Shown here: piece after piece, positions 17,987 to 26,240 of the stretch
How the letters are laid out: the number at the start of each line of letters is the position of its first letter
Numbering within the stretch: the stretch's first letter is position 1
DNA from: Alphaproteobacteria bacterium
GTDB lineage: Bacteria > Pseudomonadota > Alphaproteobacteria > CAAHEQ01 > UBA3637
Assembly: GCA_017960645.1 (NCBI GenBank)
Contig: JAGCYU010000013.1
Coordinates: 1-64,000 of the forward strand
Length of the DNA stretch: 64,000 nucleotides
Direction: 5' to 3'
The notes under the pieces: generated by a model
What the model was told of the DNA's origin: nothing
The model's database searches: none
What the model saw: the letters and a program-made list of their open reading frames with translations, nothing else
Made by a program: the position numbers and the translations under genes

Positions 17987-19795
17987 ATGTCTGATGAGAA
18001 AAAACAATTGTGGCAGGATTTAATCTCTGCTTTCCGTCTTATGACGCACAATCATAAGTGGATGTTTTGGATTATGCTTGGGTTATATATAATCCGAGGC
18101 TTAATGGATTTATCCCTTCCAATTATCGGCGCTATTGTATTGGGGAAATTACAACTTCAGCTGAACGATACACAATTAACTATATCCATGCTTGCATGGC
18201 TTGTGTTATCCGCCATTTCTCATCCTATCTATTTTCATTTTTCTGAAACTGTCTGGGATATTCATAGTTCCATTAGTGAATTTTATAACAACAGTTTATT
18301 TGTTGGAATGTTAAGGAAAGTACTACGAATGCCCCCTTTAACATTGGAAGGGCAACAATCTGCAAAAATCATCTCAACGATTAACTCGCTAAATAATACT
18401 GTATCTGTGTTGGTTGTTCAAATAGCACGTTGGATAGGTTTTTTTGTTCCATTTGTCATGTCTTTTGTCGTTTTGTTAGCAACACGTTGGAGTTATGCAG
18501 CCATTGCGTTGATTTCTTGGATTGTAGGAACAAGTTTAACCCATTGGATATTAAACCGGTTTTCCAGAGATGGCGAATTAAATATTATGCAAATTAAAAA
18601 TGGAGCTGAAAAAACAGATCAACTGGATAATCTGGTTAATATCAACGCATTAAATTTACAAGATTCCATTATAAATACACTTTATAACAGATTGGAAAAA
18701 TATGCAAAAATATCTTTATTGATTCATCTAAAATTATCTCTTTTAACCAGCATTCCTGTTTTAATTTTAACCATACCGCTTGTTGTTATTTCAATTTGGG
18801 CGGCTTATGACGTTTTGGAAACGAAAGATTTAGGTCGATTTGTTTTATTAACAGGAATGGTATCTACCTTTATATCCCGTGGAGTAACATTAACAGGCTT
18901 TTGGGGATTTATTGTTCGGCAAATAAAAAAATATCATAAGCTAATGGAAACATTAAAATATGATACAACATTGGATCTAAAAATGGGAAAAACTCAACTT
19001 CCAACTGGCGGCAGCATTGAATTGAAAAAAGTGCGTTTTACTTATCCAAAAGAAAAAATCCCAGTGCTGGATGGTCTTTCTTTAAAGATTAAACAAGGGG
19101 AACGCGTCGCCATTATAGGAAACTCTGGCATGGGAAAATCCACCCTTATCAACGTTATGCAACATGCCTATGAAATCCAAGGGGGCTCGGTTATCATTAA
19201 TGGCAAAGACGTCCGCAAGTTATCATTAAAATCATTGAAAGACAGCATTACCTATATCAATCAGCATCCTATTTTTTGGACAGAAAAAAACATTCGTGCC
19301 AACCTGCTTATGTTTAATCCGAAAGCAACTGAGGTTGAATTATATCAAGCCCTAAATGCCGCTAATTTGCTGGACGAAATAACACGTAAAGAAAAAGGTA
19401 TTGATTCAAAAGTCACCGCTTTATCCGCAGGTCAAAAGCAACGACTGGCTTTAGCACGGGCCTTTTTACGCCATACGCCTATTGTCATCATGGATGAACC
19501 TACTGCTAATTTAGATACGCTGGCGCAAAGTAAAGTGTTGCAAGGCATTCGCTTATTGAATAAAAACAAAAATAAAACAACTGTCGTTTTCGCTAGTAAT
19601 GTTCCGGCAGAAATTGCCTGTGCAGAAAGAATTATTTTGTTAGAAAAAGGCAAAGTCATTGAAGATGGAACTCCCTCACAACTGATGTCCGATACGACAA
19701 CTCAAACATATAAACGTTTAAAAAAATACGTTGCTTTATTTAATATCCCGCCGAAAAAAACTCAGCACAAGAAAAAAGGAGTAAAACATGGATAA
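17987..19795 (+). CDS. ABC transporter, fused permease and ATPase
   Basis: 602 residues of the exporter type: N-terminal membrane domain with about six helices (residues ~20-310) and a C-terminal ATPase with Walker [10 protein letters not shown], signature [15 protein letters not shown], Walker [14 protein letters not shown]. Substrate unknown. It sits inside the oad operon, between oadA (11-bp gap from stop to this ATG) and oadB (8-bp overlap), which is unexpected since no ABC protein is part of the sodium pump. I use the ATG at 17987; a TTG 21 bp upstream would overlap oadA. Confidence 0.88.
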   Translation: MSDEKKQLWQDLISAFRLMTHNHKWMFWIMLGLYIIRGLMDLSLPIIGAIVLGKLQLQLNDTQLTISMLAWLVLSAISHPIYFHFSETVWDIHSSISEFYNNSLFVGMLRKVLRMPPLTLEGQQSAKIISTINSLNNTVSVLVVQIARWIGFFVPFVMSFVVLLATRWSYAAIALISWIVGTSLTHWILNRFSRDGELNIMQIKNGAEKTDQLDNLVNINALNLQDSIINTLYNRLEKYAKISLLIHLKLSLLTSIPVLILTIPLVVISIWAAYDVLETKDLGRFVLLTGMVSTFISRGVTLTGFWGFIVRQIKKYHKLMETLKYDTTLDLKMGKTQLPTGGSIELKKVRFTYPKEKIPVLDGLSLKIKQGERVAIIGNSGMGKSTLINVMQHAYEIQGGSVIINGKDVRKLSLKSLKDSITYINQHPIFWTEKNIRANLLMFNPKATEVELYQALNAANLLDEITRKEKGIDSKVTALSAGQKQRLALARAFLRHTPIVIMDEPTANLDTLAQSKVLQGIRLLNKNKNKTTVVFASNVPAEIACAERIILLEKGKVIEDGTPSQLMSDTTTQTYKRLKKYVALFNIPPKKTQHKKKGVKHG

Positions 19796-20912
19796 AATTA
19801 TTTCTAGCTTTGGTTTGATGCAAATGACATGGGGACAAGGCGTCATGATGCTTATTTGCTTCGTGCTTTTATATTTGGGCATTAAAAAACAATTTGAACC
19901 ATTGCTTCTTGTTCCTATTGCGATAGGCGGCCTTTTATCCAACTGTCCCGGCGCCGGCATGATGGACCAAGGCGGCCTGCTCTATTACATGTATCACATT
20001 GGGATTGAAACGGGCATATTTCCTTTGTTGATTTTTTTAGGTGTAGGCGCGATGATTGACTTTGGCCCTATGCTTGCTAATCCCAAAACAGCATTGTTGG
20101 GAGGCGCCGCTCAGTTTGCTATTTTTGGCACATTCTTAGGTGCGTTAGCTTTAAGCCAATTATTCCCAGATCTTGCTTTAACTTTAAAACAAGCAGCCAG
20201 TATTGCCATTATAGGTGGCGCGGATGGCCCTACTTCCATTTTTTTGGCAGGGAAATTAGCCCCTGAACTATTGGGAGCCATCGCCGTTGCGGCCTATTCT
20301 TACATGGCTTTAGTACCCGTCATTCAACCCCCTATTATGCGCCTGTGCACACCTAAAGCCGAGCGCCAGATACAAATGCAACAGCTCAGAGAAGTCAGTC
20401 ACACGGAAAAGGTTATCTTTCCAATTATGGTGATTGTCTTAACCGCTTTGTTTATTCCTTTGGCTATTCCATTGATTGGAATGTTGATGTTTGGCAACTT
20501 GCTGAAAGAATCCGGCGTCACGGATCGTTTGGCTAAAGGGGCTAGCAATGAATTGATGAATATTGTCACTATTTTATTGGGTATTTCTGTGGGATCTAAA
20601 TTGTCTGCGGATTTATTTTTGAAAAAGGAAACCTTGGTTGTTTTGGCGCTAGGAGTCGTTGCCTTTTGCATTGGAACTGCCAGCGGTGTTTTAATGGCTC
20701 GTTTATTAAACCTGTTCAGCAAAAATAAAATCAATCCGTTGATAGGTTCGGCTGGCGTCAGCGCTATCCCTATGGCGGCACGCGTTAGCGAAAAATTGGG
20801 ACTGGAAGAAAATCCTAATAATCACCTGTTAATGCATGCTATGGGGGCCAATGTAGCAGGCAGTATCGGATCTGCCATTGCGGCGGGGATTTTATTGGCG
20901 TTGTGCGGATAA
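19788..20912 (+). CDS. oadB: Oxaloacetate decarboxylase beta chain (Na+ channel)
   Basis: 374 residues with about nine to eleven membrane segments. Hallmarks of the Na+-transporting carboxylic acid decarboxylase beta subunit: [52 protein letters not shown] and a C-terminal [19 protein letters not shown] block. It decarboxylates carboxybiotin on OadA and exports Na+. It overlaps the ABC transporter gene by 8 bp, so it is in the same transcript. Confidence 0.95.
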   Translation: MDKIISSFGLMQMTWGQGVMMLICFVLLYLGIKKQFEPLLLVPIAIGGLLSNCPGAGMMDQGGLLYYMYHIGIETGIFPLLIFLGVGAMIDFGPMLANPKTALLGGAAQFAIFGTFLGALALSQLFPDLALTLKQAASIAIIGGADGPTSIFLAGKLAPELLGAIAVAAYSYMALVPVIQPPIMRLCTPKAERQIQMQQLREVSHTEKVIFPIMVIVLTALFIPLAIPLIGMLMFGNLLKESGVTDRLAKGASNELMNIVTILLGISVGSKLSADLFLKKETLVVLALGVVAFCIGTASGVLMARLLNLFSKNKINPLIGSAGVSAIPMAARVSEKLGLEENPNNHLLMHAMGANVAGSIGSAIAAGILLALCG

Positions 20913-20936
20913 TTTATAGGGAACATAAAAAATTCC

Positions 20937-20965
20937 TTGCATTTTATGGAAAAATCTATTACAAT
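20937..20965 (+). promoter_or_regulatory. Promoter of tRNA-Gln
   Basis: TTGCAT, 17-bp spacer, TACAAT, 18 bp before the mature tRNA 5' end. Confidence 0.75.
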
Positions 20966-20983
20966 GTTTCCTGCTTGTATAGT

Positions 20984-21058
20984 TGGGGTGTCGCCAAGTG
21001 GTAAGGCAACGGTTTTTGATACCGTCATTCGTTGGTTCGAATCCAGCCACCCCAGCCA
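20984..21058 (+). tRNA. tRNA-Gln (anticodon TTG)
   Basis: 75-nt cloverleaf beginning TGGGGTGTCGCC with anticodon stem-loop ACGG-TTTTTGAT-ACCGT (anticodon TTG) and encoded GCCA end. The T arm GTTGG-TTCGAAT-CCAGC and acceptor end ACCCCA follow. It is the anchor of the first cassette array: copies of its 3' end recur downstream at 21196-21210, 22156-22165 and 22944-22953. Confidence 0.95.
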
Positions 21059-21067
21059 GTCACAAGA

Positions 21068-21090
21068 AACGCCCGTTTGGGCGTTTTTTT
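21068..21090 (+). terminator. Terminator directly behind tRNA-Gln
   Basis: AACGCCC-GTTT-GGGCGTT followed by T. Probably carried in by the geneless 152-bp unit, since a second, different terminator lies beyond the array. Confidence 0.85.
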
Positions 21091-21202
21091 GTGGCTGATG
21101 GGATGAGCGGAAGAGAATCATGTTCGCTCGCGAATGAAATGAGCGGACGCCTTTAGGCGGTCCAGAAGGGATAAATCGCCCTCGCGATTTACAATCAGCC
21201 AC
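21091..21202 (+). ncRNA. Geneless 152-bp unit with nested hairpins, possible structured RNA
   Basis: GTGGCTGAT (21091-21099) pairs with ATCAGCCAC (21194-21202), closing a region with three internal hairpins: CGCTC/GAGCG (21125-21145), GGACGCC/GGCGGTCC (21145-21163) and a perfect AAATCGC-CCTC-GCGATTT (21173-21190). An upstream GAGCG at 21105 competes for CGCTC. No ORF with a ribosome site is present on the plus strand. It may be a structured RNA, a DNA cruciform, or a relic; the closing 3' strand is itself part of the tRNA-Gln 3'-end copy. Confidence 0.35.
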
Positions 21203-21210
21203 CCCAGCCA
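21196..21210 (+). repeat. 15-bp exact copy of the tRNA-Gln 3' end
   Basis: CAGCCACCCCAGCCA, identical to tRNA-Gln 21044-21058. It marks the boundary between the geneless unit and the first gene cassette, as an attachment-site duplication would. Confidence 0.85.
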
Positions 21211-21265
21211 AATCGCACAAAACGCCAACTATCGGTACTTTTTCTTTTTTCCAATTGGTTATGCG

Positions 21266-21316
21266 AGTCCGTATGAGAATATTCAAAAATGGCTAAAAAT
21301 TCAACTTACACGGACT
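21266..21316 (+). repeat. 51-bp cassette hairpin, tRNA-Gln copy 1
   Basis: Begins AGTCCGT and ends ACGGACT, with CAAAAATGGCTA in the middle. Exactly 51 bp, like the five other copies in the window. It lies 55 bp after the tRNA 3'-end copy, upstream of the NTPase-SWIM gene. Confidence 0.8.
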
Positions 21317-21408
21317 CTTCAAATTCTAAAATTTGCTTTTAGATAAATTTGATTGACTTTGTTAAGGGGGTAGTATACACTAAATTCTAGATAAAAAAGG
21401 ATATGAAT

Positions 21409-22131
21409 ATGCTTTTATTAACAGCGCCTCCCAGAACAGGAAAATCCACCGCCATTAAGAAGATTATAACTTATTTAGGGGTTGGCAATTGTGCCGGCTT
21501 TTGGACAAAGCAAATCACTAAAGATGGCGAACGAGTTGGCTTTGAAATAAACCTGTGCTCTGGTGAAAAAGCTGTTTTGGCGCATGTAGATTCCCCAAGT
21601 TCCTTGCGAGTGAGTAGATATGGCGTGAATATCGAAACATTTGAAGACATTTGCTTGCCGAGCCTTAAAGCCAAACAGAGCAATTCGTATATTATTATAG
21701 ACGAAATTGGCCCTATGCAGTTGTTTTCCGAAAAGTACAAAGACATCTTAATGGATTTGGTCAATTCAAACAAAGTGATAGGTACAATCTTTTATGACTC
21801 TTATCCTTGGATCGACGAATTTAAGAAATTATCACAAAATACCCTTATAACTCTAACAAAAGAGAATCGGGATGAGATGCCTCTGCGAGTATTAAAGGAA
21901 ATTACAAAGGATGATGAGCTGTTGCAGTCCAAAATAGAACGAGCGGAAAACTATATCAAAACACCAGAAATCTTTTCAGTTCAAGGGGACAAAATAATGG
22001 TGAATTCAAAGCATGGCCCCAGATCAATCTCCTTTGAAGACGGAGCCCCCGTGTGTGATTGTGAATTCTTTAAGCAACATGGGACATGTAGCCATGTGAT
22101 AGCGGCTACTCAATTAGGTTTGTTGAAATAA
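21409..22131 (+). CDS. THEP1-like nucleoside-triphosphatase fused to a SWIM zinc finger
   Basis: 240 residues. The N-terminal ~170 residues resemble NTPase_1 (THEP1-type) P-loop enzymes: Walker A TAPPRTGKST at the start and Walker B with the family signature YIIIDEIGPMQLFSEKYKDI. The C-terminal ~55 residues hold a SWIM finger (CDCEFFKQHGTCSH, pattern CxCx8CxH), a module that usually binds nucleic acid or protein. The combination is unusual. Two ATG codons lie 6 bp apart; I take the second, 8 bp from AAGG. The stop is 4 bp before the cassette end element. Confidence 0.72.
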   Translation: MLLLTAPPRTGKSTAIKKIITYLGVGNCAGFWTKQITKDGERVGFEINLCSGEKAVLAHVDSPSSLRVSRYGVNIETFEDICLPSLKAKQSNSYIIIDEIGPMQLFSEKYKDILMDLVNSNKVIGTIFYDSYPWIDEFKKLSQNTLITLTKENRDEMPLRVLKEITKDDELLQSKIERAENYIKTPEIFSVQGDKIMVNSKHGPRSISFEDGAPVCDCEFFKQHGTCSHVIAATQLGLLK

Positions 22132-22135
22132 AAAC

Positions 22136-22165
22136 AGTCCGTGTATTGCAAGATGACCCCAGCCA
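22136..22165 (+). repeat. 30-bp cassette end element with tRNA-Gln 3' end
   Basis: Starts AGTCCGTGTATTGCAAGATG and ends ACCCCAGCCA, the last ten bases of tRNA-Gln. The same 30 bases recur at 22924-22953. Confidence 0.85.
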
Positions 22166-22176
22166 AGTCTTGAAGG

Positions 22177-22199
22177 GTGCCAAAAATTGGCACTTTTTC
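22177..22199 (+). terminator. Terminator at the start of the second gene cassette
   Basis: GTGCCAA-AAA-TTGGCAC followed by TTTTT. It sits 11 bp after a tRNA 3'-end copy, where it would have restored termination for the tRNA at the time of insertion. Confidence 0.85.
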
Positions 22200-22222
22200 T
22201 TTTATTTTCATGCTGTTATAAA

Positions 22223-22273
22223 AGTCCGTGTATGACTGTTCAAAAATAGCTAAATTTTCAGCCTACACGGACT
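22223..22273 (+). repeat. 51-bp cassette hairpin, tRNA-Gln copy 2
   Basis: AGTCCGTGTA and TACACGGACT form a perfect 10-bp outer stem; inside, CTG/CAG and AAAAT/ATTTT can pair around the loop AGCTAA. Exactly 51 bp. Confidence 0.85.
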
Positions 22274-22391
22274 AAAACTTGAAATTATTCTTTATTGTCA
22301 ATAACAGAGCCGCGGGATACTTAAAATTTGTCCCAGAAATATCTTGTGTTTTATATCAGAATACGCTAGACTTTCGGAAAAGGAGTATTTG

Positions 22392-22925
22392 ATGCGAATT
22401 CCTAGTGATAAAAAGACTTTTCTAGTAAAATCATTCTTTGGCTTTCTTGCCGTTGCAATGATACTTTATTTATTGATGGAGTATGTGTTTGGATTTGAGA
22501 AAGTGGGAGTGATGTCAGCCATTTTTGTTTTAGGATGTGCTTTTCCTATATTTTGTCACGAAGTTCTAACAAGAGGTGAAGATTTTCATAAAGAGATGTG
22601 TCCTTCAAATGAGGCTGTTGTTTATTTTTATGATCCATTTCATTTTCACCCCCCTAGAAATTATGGACATCAGATATGGGATGATCAAAAATGTTTGACA
22701 TATTTAATCATGCAAACTTATTCTGTGTTAACACTACCTCCAGGAGAGAAAGTTTTTTATGTGGATTACAAGCACGGAAAAAATAAATTAAACTTGAAGC
22801 TTGAAGCAGGACATTCATATTTTGTGAAAGTTACACCAGGTTTTATTTCTGCCAAATTATCTGTAGTTCCGGAACAACAAGCCCTTTCAGAAATTTCTTC
22901 TTGTGATAAGAAAGCTTGTTTTTAG
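22392..22925 (+). CDS. Cassette protein with two membrane helices and a DUF2846-like domain
   Basis: 177 residues. Two membrane helices at about residues 12-30 and 37-55 are followed by a soluble domain: AVVYFYDPFHFHPP...VLTLPPGEKVFYVDYKHGKNKLNLKLEAGHSYFVKVTPG, which resembles the beta-rich DUF2846-type domain often found on envelope proteins. I hold this resemblance loosely. AGGAG precedes the ATG. The TAG stop lies inside the 30-bp cassette end element (it shares the AG of AGTCCG), so gene and element are tightly fitted. Confidence 0.65.
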   Translation: MRIPSDKKTFLVKSFFGFLAVAMILYLLMEYVFGFEKVGVMSAIFVLGCAFPIFCHEVLTRGEDFHKEMCPSNEAVVYFYDPFHFHPPRNYGHQIWDDQKCLTYLIMQTYSVLTLPPGEKVFYVDYKHGKNKLNLKLEAGHSYFVKVTPGFISAKLSVVPEQQALSEISSCDKKACF

Positions 22926-22953
22926 TCCGTGTATTGCAAGATGACCCCAGCCA
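22924..22953 (+). repeat. 30-bp cassette end element, right end of the tRNA-Gln array
   Basis: Identical to 22136-22165. The sequence beyond it is not cassette-like and begins with a terminator, so this is the outer boundary of the array. Confidence 0.85.
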
Positions 22954-22961
22954 ACATAAAA

Positions 22962-22987
22962 AGCCCGACAAAATGCCGGGCTCTTTT
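22962..22987 (+). terminator. Probable original tRNA-Gln terminator, displaced
   Basis: AGCCCG-acaaaatgc-CGGGCT then CTTTT, starting 8 bp after the last tRNA 3'-end copy, the spacing expected for a tRNA terminator. It now lies 1.9 kb from the tRNA. Confidence 0.75.
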
Positions 22988-23003
22988 AAAATCTATTGTT
23001 CAA

Positions 23004-23174
23004 TTATTTTTTCAAATTTTTGACAATTGTCACAATGGCTGCGACTGCGATTGCAATAGATACAATCTGACCAATATTTGCCGGTAATTTTTCCAAAAAA
23101 TTAAACTTAAAAGCTATCAAGCCATAGTTTAAAGCACCAATAACAACCAACCAATAACAAATTGTGTTTAACAT
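23004..23174 (-). CDS. DUF378 family small membrane protein
   Basis: 56 residues: MLNTICYWLVVIGALNYGLI, then a short loop (KFNFLEKLPANIG) and a second helix (QIVSIAIAVAAIVTIV), ending in KNLKK. The IGALNYGL block and two-helix hairpin match DUF378 (YuzA-like). Function unknown. The ATG has GGAAAGGAG upstream. It is separated from the array terminator by 17 bp. Confidence 0.7.
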   Translation of the reverse strand: MLNTICYWLVVIGALNYGLIAFKFNFLEKLPANIGQIVSIAIAVAAIVTIVKNLKK

Positions 23175-23285
23175 ATTTTTCTCCTTTCCTGTAGTTATAA
23201 CAGCAAAACACTACAACTTAATTCATACTACATAATAAGATAAATTTCAATGAATATTTTCAGAACGTTTGAGTATCAATGTTTA

Positions 23286-23867
23286 TCAGCGCTTAAAACA
23301 TTTCTTTTTTTCTAATTCATCAAAATGTTTTTTATCCCTATACTTAAATACTTTTGCTGGATTACCACCAGCAATAGCATATGGGGGGATTTCTCCATGA
23401 ACAACTGCTCCGCCTTGGATAATAGCTCCCTTGCCAATTTTTGTTCCTGGAAGGATCATTACCCGACTGCCAATCCAAACAAAATCGCCAATTTCAATAT
23501 CTTTATAAATAAAATCGTTCAAGGTATAGGGTATTTCTGTACCATGGTCATAATTGTGATTTTGTGTAATCATTAAAACATCAACACCACTATGAAAGTT
23601 GTTACCAATAGTGACTTTTCCGTTACCATTGATTTCACATCCATTAAAAAAGCAAAAATCCCCCAAATACGTATTACTTGACAGGCGTGTTTTGCCACCA
23701 CAATAAAGTTGTTTCCCCACTTTTGCACAATGCTTATAGTTATATTCAGTCCATTCATTATTGTACGGATTCGTGACGGTTTTCACTGGCTGTGTTTTAA
23801 TTTTAAACAAAGGAATACAATTACACAATAAAAAATGTTTTTCGCGATCAGATCCTTTAATTGTCAA
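23286..23867 (-). CDS. Hexapeptide-repeat acyltransferase, 5' end probably frameshifted
   Basis: A left-handed beta-helix acetyltransferase (WbbJ/maltose O-acetyltransferase type): repeats run from about residue 60 to 165 (TYLGDFCFFNGCEINGNGKV, IGDFVWIGSRVMILPGTKIG), ending with IPPYAIAGGNPAKVFKYR. The catalytic His is in NHNYDHGTEI or the following GGAVVHGEI block. The frame as given starts at TTG with no ribosome site. A strong GGAGG and an ATG lie at 23902, in a frame that reads MKIKFYL and then stops; joined with one shift it would give an N-terminus of the MKIKFYL-FGRIPLLTIKG kind. So the gene is either broken or phase-variable, or read from the TTG. Confidence 0.75.
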   Translation of the reverse strand: MTIKGSDREKHFLLCNCIPLFKIKTQPVKTVTNPYNNEWTEYNYKHCAKVGKQLYCGGKTRLSSNTYLGDFCFFNGCEINGNGKVTIGNNFHSGVDVLMITQNHNYDHGTEIPYTLNDFIYKDIEIGDFVWIGSRVMILPGTKIGKGAIIQGGAVVHGEIPPYAIAGGNPAKVFKYRDKKHFDELEKKKCFKR

Positions 23868-24018
23868 GAGTGGAATACGTCCAAATAAAATTTAATTTTC
23901 ATTTTACCTCCTGTAATTCTTTTGACTCAGCATGACATAAACCCACAATAAAATCAAGTATTTTTTTTATACAGAATTATTCACAAATAAACCGTCATAT
24001 AAGGAAAGCTTAATCGAT

Positions 24019-24108
24019 ATGGATTTACTTATAGAATTTTTAGTGCATATTAGTCAAAAAGATTATTTACTCGAATTATTTTCAACCATCACTAACTTAA
24101 AACTTTAA
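24019..24108 (+). CDS. Possible 29-residue ORF
   Basis: MDLLIEFLVHISQKDYLLEL is the start of this short frame, with AAGGAAAG 10 bp upstream. It runs into the 3' end of the converging ClpA-like gene by 4 bp. No family recognised; it may be chance. Confidence 0.2.
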   Translation: MDLLIEFLVHISQKDYLLELFSTITNLKL

Positions 24109-26000
24109 TCGTTTGTATTCTGTGAAGATAAATTAATCTTTGGCATACGTTTTTTGGGCACCATAGTTATACCTTGTTTATCCTCTACATCTTGAACAAA
24201 AATATGACTTCCTTTTTTAAGCTGTCCTTTAATAATGCCTATTTCTATACGCGCTTTTATGCGCATGATCCAAGGCAACAAAGGACGTGCTCCAGCGGAG
24301 GGATCTTGTGCTATTTCAATCAATTCTTGTTTTGCCTCTGGTGATAATACAACATTGACACCCAACTTGTCAAACCTAGGTTTGAGTTGCAACATAAATT
24401 TATCAACAATTTTTTCCAACGAATCCCTCGTCAACGGTTTAAATAAAATTTTTGCATCCAAGCGGCCCAATAATTCTGGAGGAAAAGCTTCCTGAATTAA
24501 ATTTCTATCTGCAGCATATTTTCGTATGTCGGACGAACCAAAACCCAAACCGGCATCAACTTTCACCCCAGCGTTTGATGTTAAAATAAATAGAGCATTA
24601 GACATATTAATCTGTCCAGAATGATTATCATATACGGAACCTTTGTCAAACACGCCCAAAAATGTTTGTTGAACTTGTGGATCTCCTTTTTCGAATTCAT
24701 CTAAAATAATAACTGGTGTTGAATTTTCGCAAACAATTTTGGCTAACAATCCATCCTCATCTGAATCGACATACCCCTTGGAAGATCCTGTCAAAATTGA
24801 AGCCTTAAATGCATCTGCATATTCAGCCATATTGATTATGGAAGCTTTTTTACCAGTTAAAGCTAAAGAAATTTCCTCAGCCAACGCTGTTTTTCCCACA
24901 CCAGAAGGACCAAAAAATCCTAAAACAACAGGTTTGGTTCGTGTTGCATCATCTATTAAGTTACCCAAAATAATTTCATAACAAGTATCTATTGCTTCAT
25001 CTTGACCATATATTTTTTGTTTTAACCGCGTGTTTAAATCCTTCAAAGCCCTCGTACGATTATGTAATGGCATATATTCCTTCAACACCCTATTGATAAT
25101 AGTTTTGGAAATTATTGGTGTTTGTTCTTTTCGGGCCACCACGATAGCTCGATTCACCGCTGCAAAAACTTTGAAAAAGACCTCTTGATGTTCAAAACGA
25201 TTTAATATTTGACCCACTAAATATCGGCAAACAATAGGCGGACACGTTAACTCATTTTTAGCAACAAACTGCTTAATATGATGTTCAAAATAAATATGCT
25301 TTTCCTCATTTGTTAATGGCGAAATCATAAGTTCTTCAGATCTTGCAAGGCCATAAGGCTCATATGGAGCTTCTGGATTTTCTATACCACCAGAAAGTTG
25401 TTGATCCCGTTGGACTACTTGCCGAACATATTCTAATTCCTGGGGATTCACACATAAAATGGCAGGCTTTTTTGTTTTTACAAAATTAGAAACAAATTGT
25501 CCCAACATATCACGATTTCTATAATCCCCCAGCCCACAATACACAGGAATAGCATCTTCAATTGCCCCTTCTTCAATAACCGTACCCGCAAAATTCATTT
25601 TTCTTTCTGCGTCATATGGAGAATCACCATCATCATCCATACCAAAAGCAGAAGGAGTTACCGAAAAAAATGAAATCTCTTTCTTCTTTTGTTCATACAT
25701 GCTTAAAAGAGGCAATATATCTTCTTGTCGTTCTGCAACCAATAAAGGAACATTTATACAAGGAGAATTTAATATGGCGCAAAAATTTTCCAACTCTTTG
25801 TCACGTTGAGGAGTACTGTGAAAATTCAAAGCTTCAATACAATAAAAATCAAATTTGATTTCATATTTTTTCCCAGATTGTGAACCTTTTTGATTACTTG
25901 ATGGATTTTCATTTTCTGCAACAGAAGACTGACTCACTCGTTCGGTACTCTCTTCAGAAACTATACCTGCATTTTTTTCTTCGTTATCCAAATTTTCCAT
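24105..26000 (-). CDS. ClpA/ClpB-like AAA+ ATPase with a degenerate first ATPase domain
   Basis: 631 residues. No Clp N-domain is present; after an acidic, Ser/Glu/Asn-rich leader of ~45 residues comes a region aligned with the D1 AAA domain (STPQRDKELENFCAIL...NVPLLVAERQEDILPLL) in which the Walker A GKT is gone, and no Walker B is visible. The second domain is intact: Walker A GFFGPSGVGKTALAEE, pore loop SKGYVDSDEDG, Walker B PVIILDEFEKG, sensor 1 LTSNAG, a LGFG tripeptide region where ClpA carries its ClpP-binding loop, and GARPLLPWI at the C-terminal small domain. A Clp-type unfoldase with one working ring. The ATG at 26000 (GAGAG upstream) is preferred to one 15 bp earlier. Confidence 0.82.
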   Translation of the reverse strand: MENLDNEEKNAGIVSEESTERVSQSSVAENENPSSNQKGSQSGKKYEIKFDFYCIEALNFHSTPQRDKELENFCAILNSPCINVPLLVAERQEDILPLLSMYEQKKKEISFFSVTPSAFGMDDDGDSPYDAERKMNFAGTVIEEGAIEDAIPVYCGLGDYRNRDMLGQFVSNFVKTKKPAILCVNPQELEYVRQVVQRDQQLSGGIENPEAPYEPYGLARSEELMISPLTNEEKHIYFEHHIKQFVAKNELTCPPIVCRYLVGQILNRFEHQEVFFKVFAAVNRAIVVARKEQTPIISKTIINRVLKEYMPLHNRTRALKDLNTRLKQKIYGQDEAIDTCYEIILGNLIDDATRTKPVVLGFFGPSGVGKTALAEEISLALTGKKASIINMAEYADAFKASILTGSSKGYVDSDEDGLLAKIVCENSTPVIILDEFEKGDPQVQQTFLGVFDKGSVYDNHSGQINMSNALFILTSNAGVKVDAGLGFGSSDIRKYAADRNLIQEAFPPELLGRLDAKILFKPLTRDSLEKIVDKFMLQLKPRFDKLGVNVVLSPEAKQELIEIAQDPSAGARPLLPWIMRIKARIEIGIIKGQLKKGSHIFVQDVEDKQGITMVPKKRMPKINLSSQNTND

Positions 26001-26240
26001 AGAATTCACTCTCATAATTTCGTTGGTGCGTTATTATACAATGATGCAATTGTTTTGTCAAGTATTTTCTAGTATAAAGAATTAAAAGATGGGCACTATC
26101 TCGTCTTGCATCCCTTGCTCTTAAAATCAAAGTTTTTTTACCAATGGGTTAAAATTATATTGCACTACTTTTTTGCTTGAACTTTAACACTATTTTATTT
26201 AATCATGATGAACTAAATTAATTTTAACAAAAGGATTAAG

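Larger units (their letters stand above)
21059..22953 (+). mobile_element. tRNA-Gln cassette array (one geneless unit and two gene cassettes)
   Basis: Three units stacked behind tRNA-Gln, each ending in a copy of its 3' end: 21059-21210 (no gene), 21211-22165 (NTPase-SWIM gene) and 22166-22953 (membrane protein gene). The two gene cassettes share a beginning (terminator-like hairpin, then a 51-bp hairpin with ends AGTCCG/CGGACT) and an end (a 30-bp element AGTCCGTGTATTGCAAGATG + ACCCCAGCCA). The likely original tRNA terminator now follows the last copy at 22962. No recombinase gene lies inside. The same architecture with the same element lengths is found at tRNA-Pro. Mobility is inferred. Confidence 0.7.

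Noticed and set aside
20822-21286. A long minus-strand frame of 154 codons across the end of oadB, tRNA-Gln and the geneless unit
   Set aside because: It is antisense to a tRNA and to oadB and has no ribosome site; it is a chance frame.
21059-22953. Classical integron
   Set aside because: No IntI-type integrase is in the window and the repeats do not carry the attC RYYYAAC / GTTRRRY core sites; the likeness is only in organisation.
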